Of a stretch of DNA of 5,624 nt, positions 5,623 to 5,624 are shown piece after piece. The stretch comes from Actinomycetota bacterium (GTDB lineage: Bacteria > Actinomycetota > Humimicrobiia > Humimicrobiales > Humimicrobiaceae): NCBI GenBank assembly GCA_015711775.1, contig JACVJB010000088.1, positions 1 through 5,624 of the forward strand. The letters are read 5' to 3'. A model generated the notes under the pieces. It worked only from the letters and a program-made list of their open reading frames with translations, made no database searches and had not been told where the DNA came from. Made by a program: the position numbers and the translations under genes. Positions within the stretch are counted from its first letter, which is position 1; every line of letters begins with the position of its first letter.

Positions 5623-5624
5623 TT

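Noticed and set aside
5393..5624. TPP riboswitch (THI box) upstream of the binding-protein gene
   Set aside because: I looked for the conserved CTGAGA and the second conserved TPP-binding block here and in 4066-4312, and neither is present. The thiamine link therefore rests only on protein family.

Overview
The window holds four intact protein genes of a low-GC bacterium, separated by very AT-rich intergenic DNA. Purine-rich Shine-Dalgarno sites precede every gene, and one gene encodes a lipoprotein with a bacterial signal peptide. These rule out archaeal or eukaryotic DNA and fit a Firmicutes-like or other low-GC anaerobic lineage, possibly an uncultured one. The sequence alone does not settle the phylum. 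There are no tRNA or rRNA genes, no CRISPR array and no insertion sequence.

Layout from left to right. Positions 1-165 are an AT-rich leader with a consensus -10 box. Positions 166-1113 (+) encode a stand-alone two-domain formyltransferase of the Fmt/ArnA type. Only 25 bases further on lies the stop codon of a convergent FGGY sugar kinase (1139-2677, -). Upstream of the kinase on the same strand is an M20 metallo-amidohydrolase (2743-4056, -); the 65-base gap suggests the two are co-transcribed. The roughly 250 bases between the M20 gene and the next gene carry two terminator-like hairpins, a long AT-rich inverted repeat and a candidate promoter. Positions 4313-5392 (-) encode a lipoprotein substrate-binding protein of the NMT1/ThiY/SsuA type. 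The right end (5393-5624) contains no convincing gene but has a near-perfect Shine-Dalgarno sequence with no gene behind it, several tiny open frames and a short direct repeat.

How the genes may work together is inference. An exported binding protein captures a small organic solute, and an M20 hydrolase would cleave an amide (N-acyl, N-formyl or N-carbamoyl) bond. That pairing resembles the formylaminopyrimidine salvage module (ThiY with a YlmB-type M20 hydrolase), but I see no TPP riboswitch, TenA or transporter permease/ATPase here. The FGGY kinase would phosphorylate a sugar or polyol, perhaps one released by the hydrolase. The convergent formyltransferase would perform the opposite kind of chemistry, adding a formyl group. 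The window therefore looks like a scavenging or catabolic cluster of unknown substrate rather than a known textbook operon.

Two starts were chosen by ribosome-binding-site spacing rather than by the longest open frame: GTG at 166 for the formyltransferase and the second in-frame ATG (4056) for the M20 gene.
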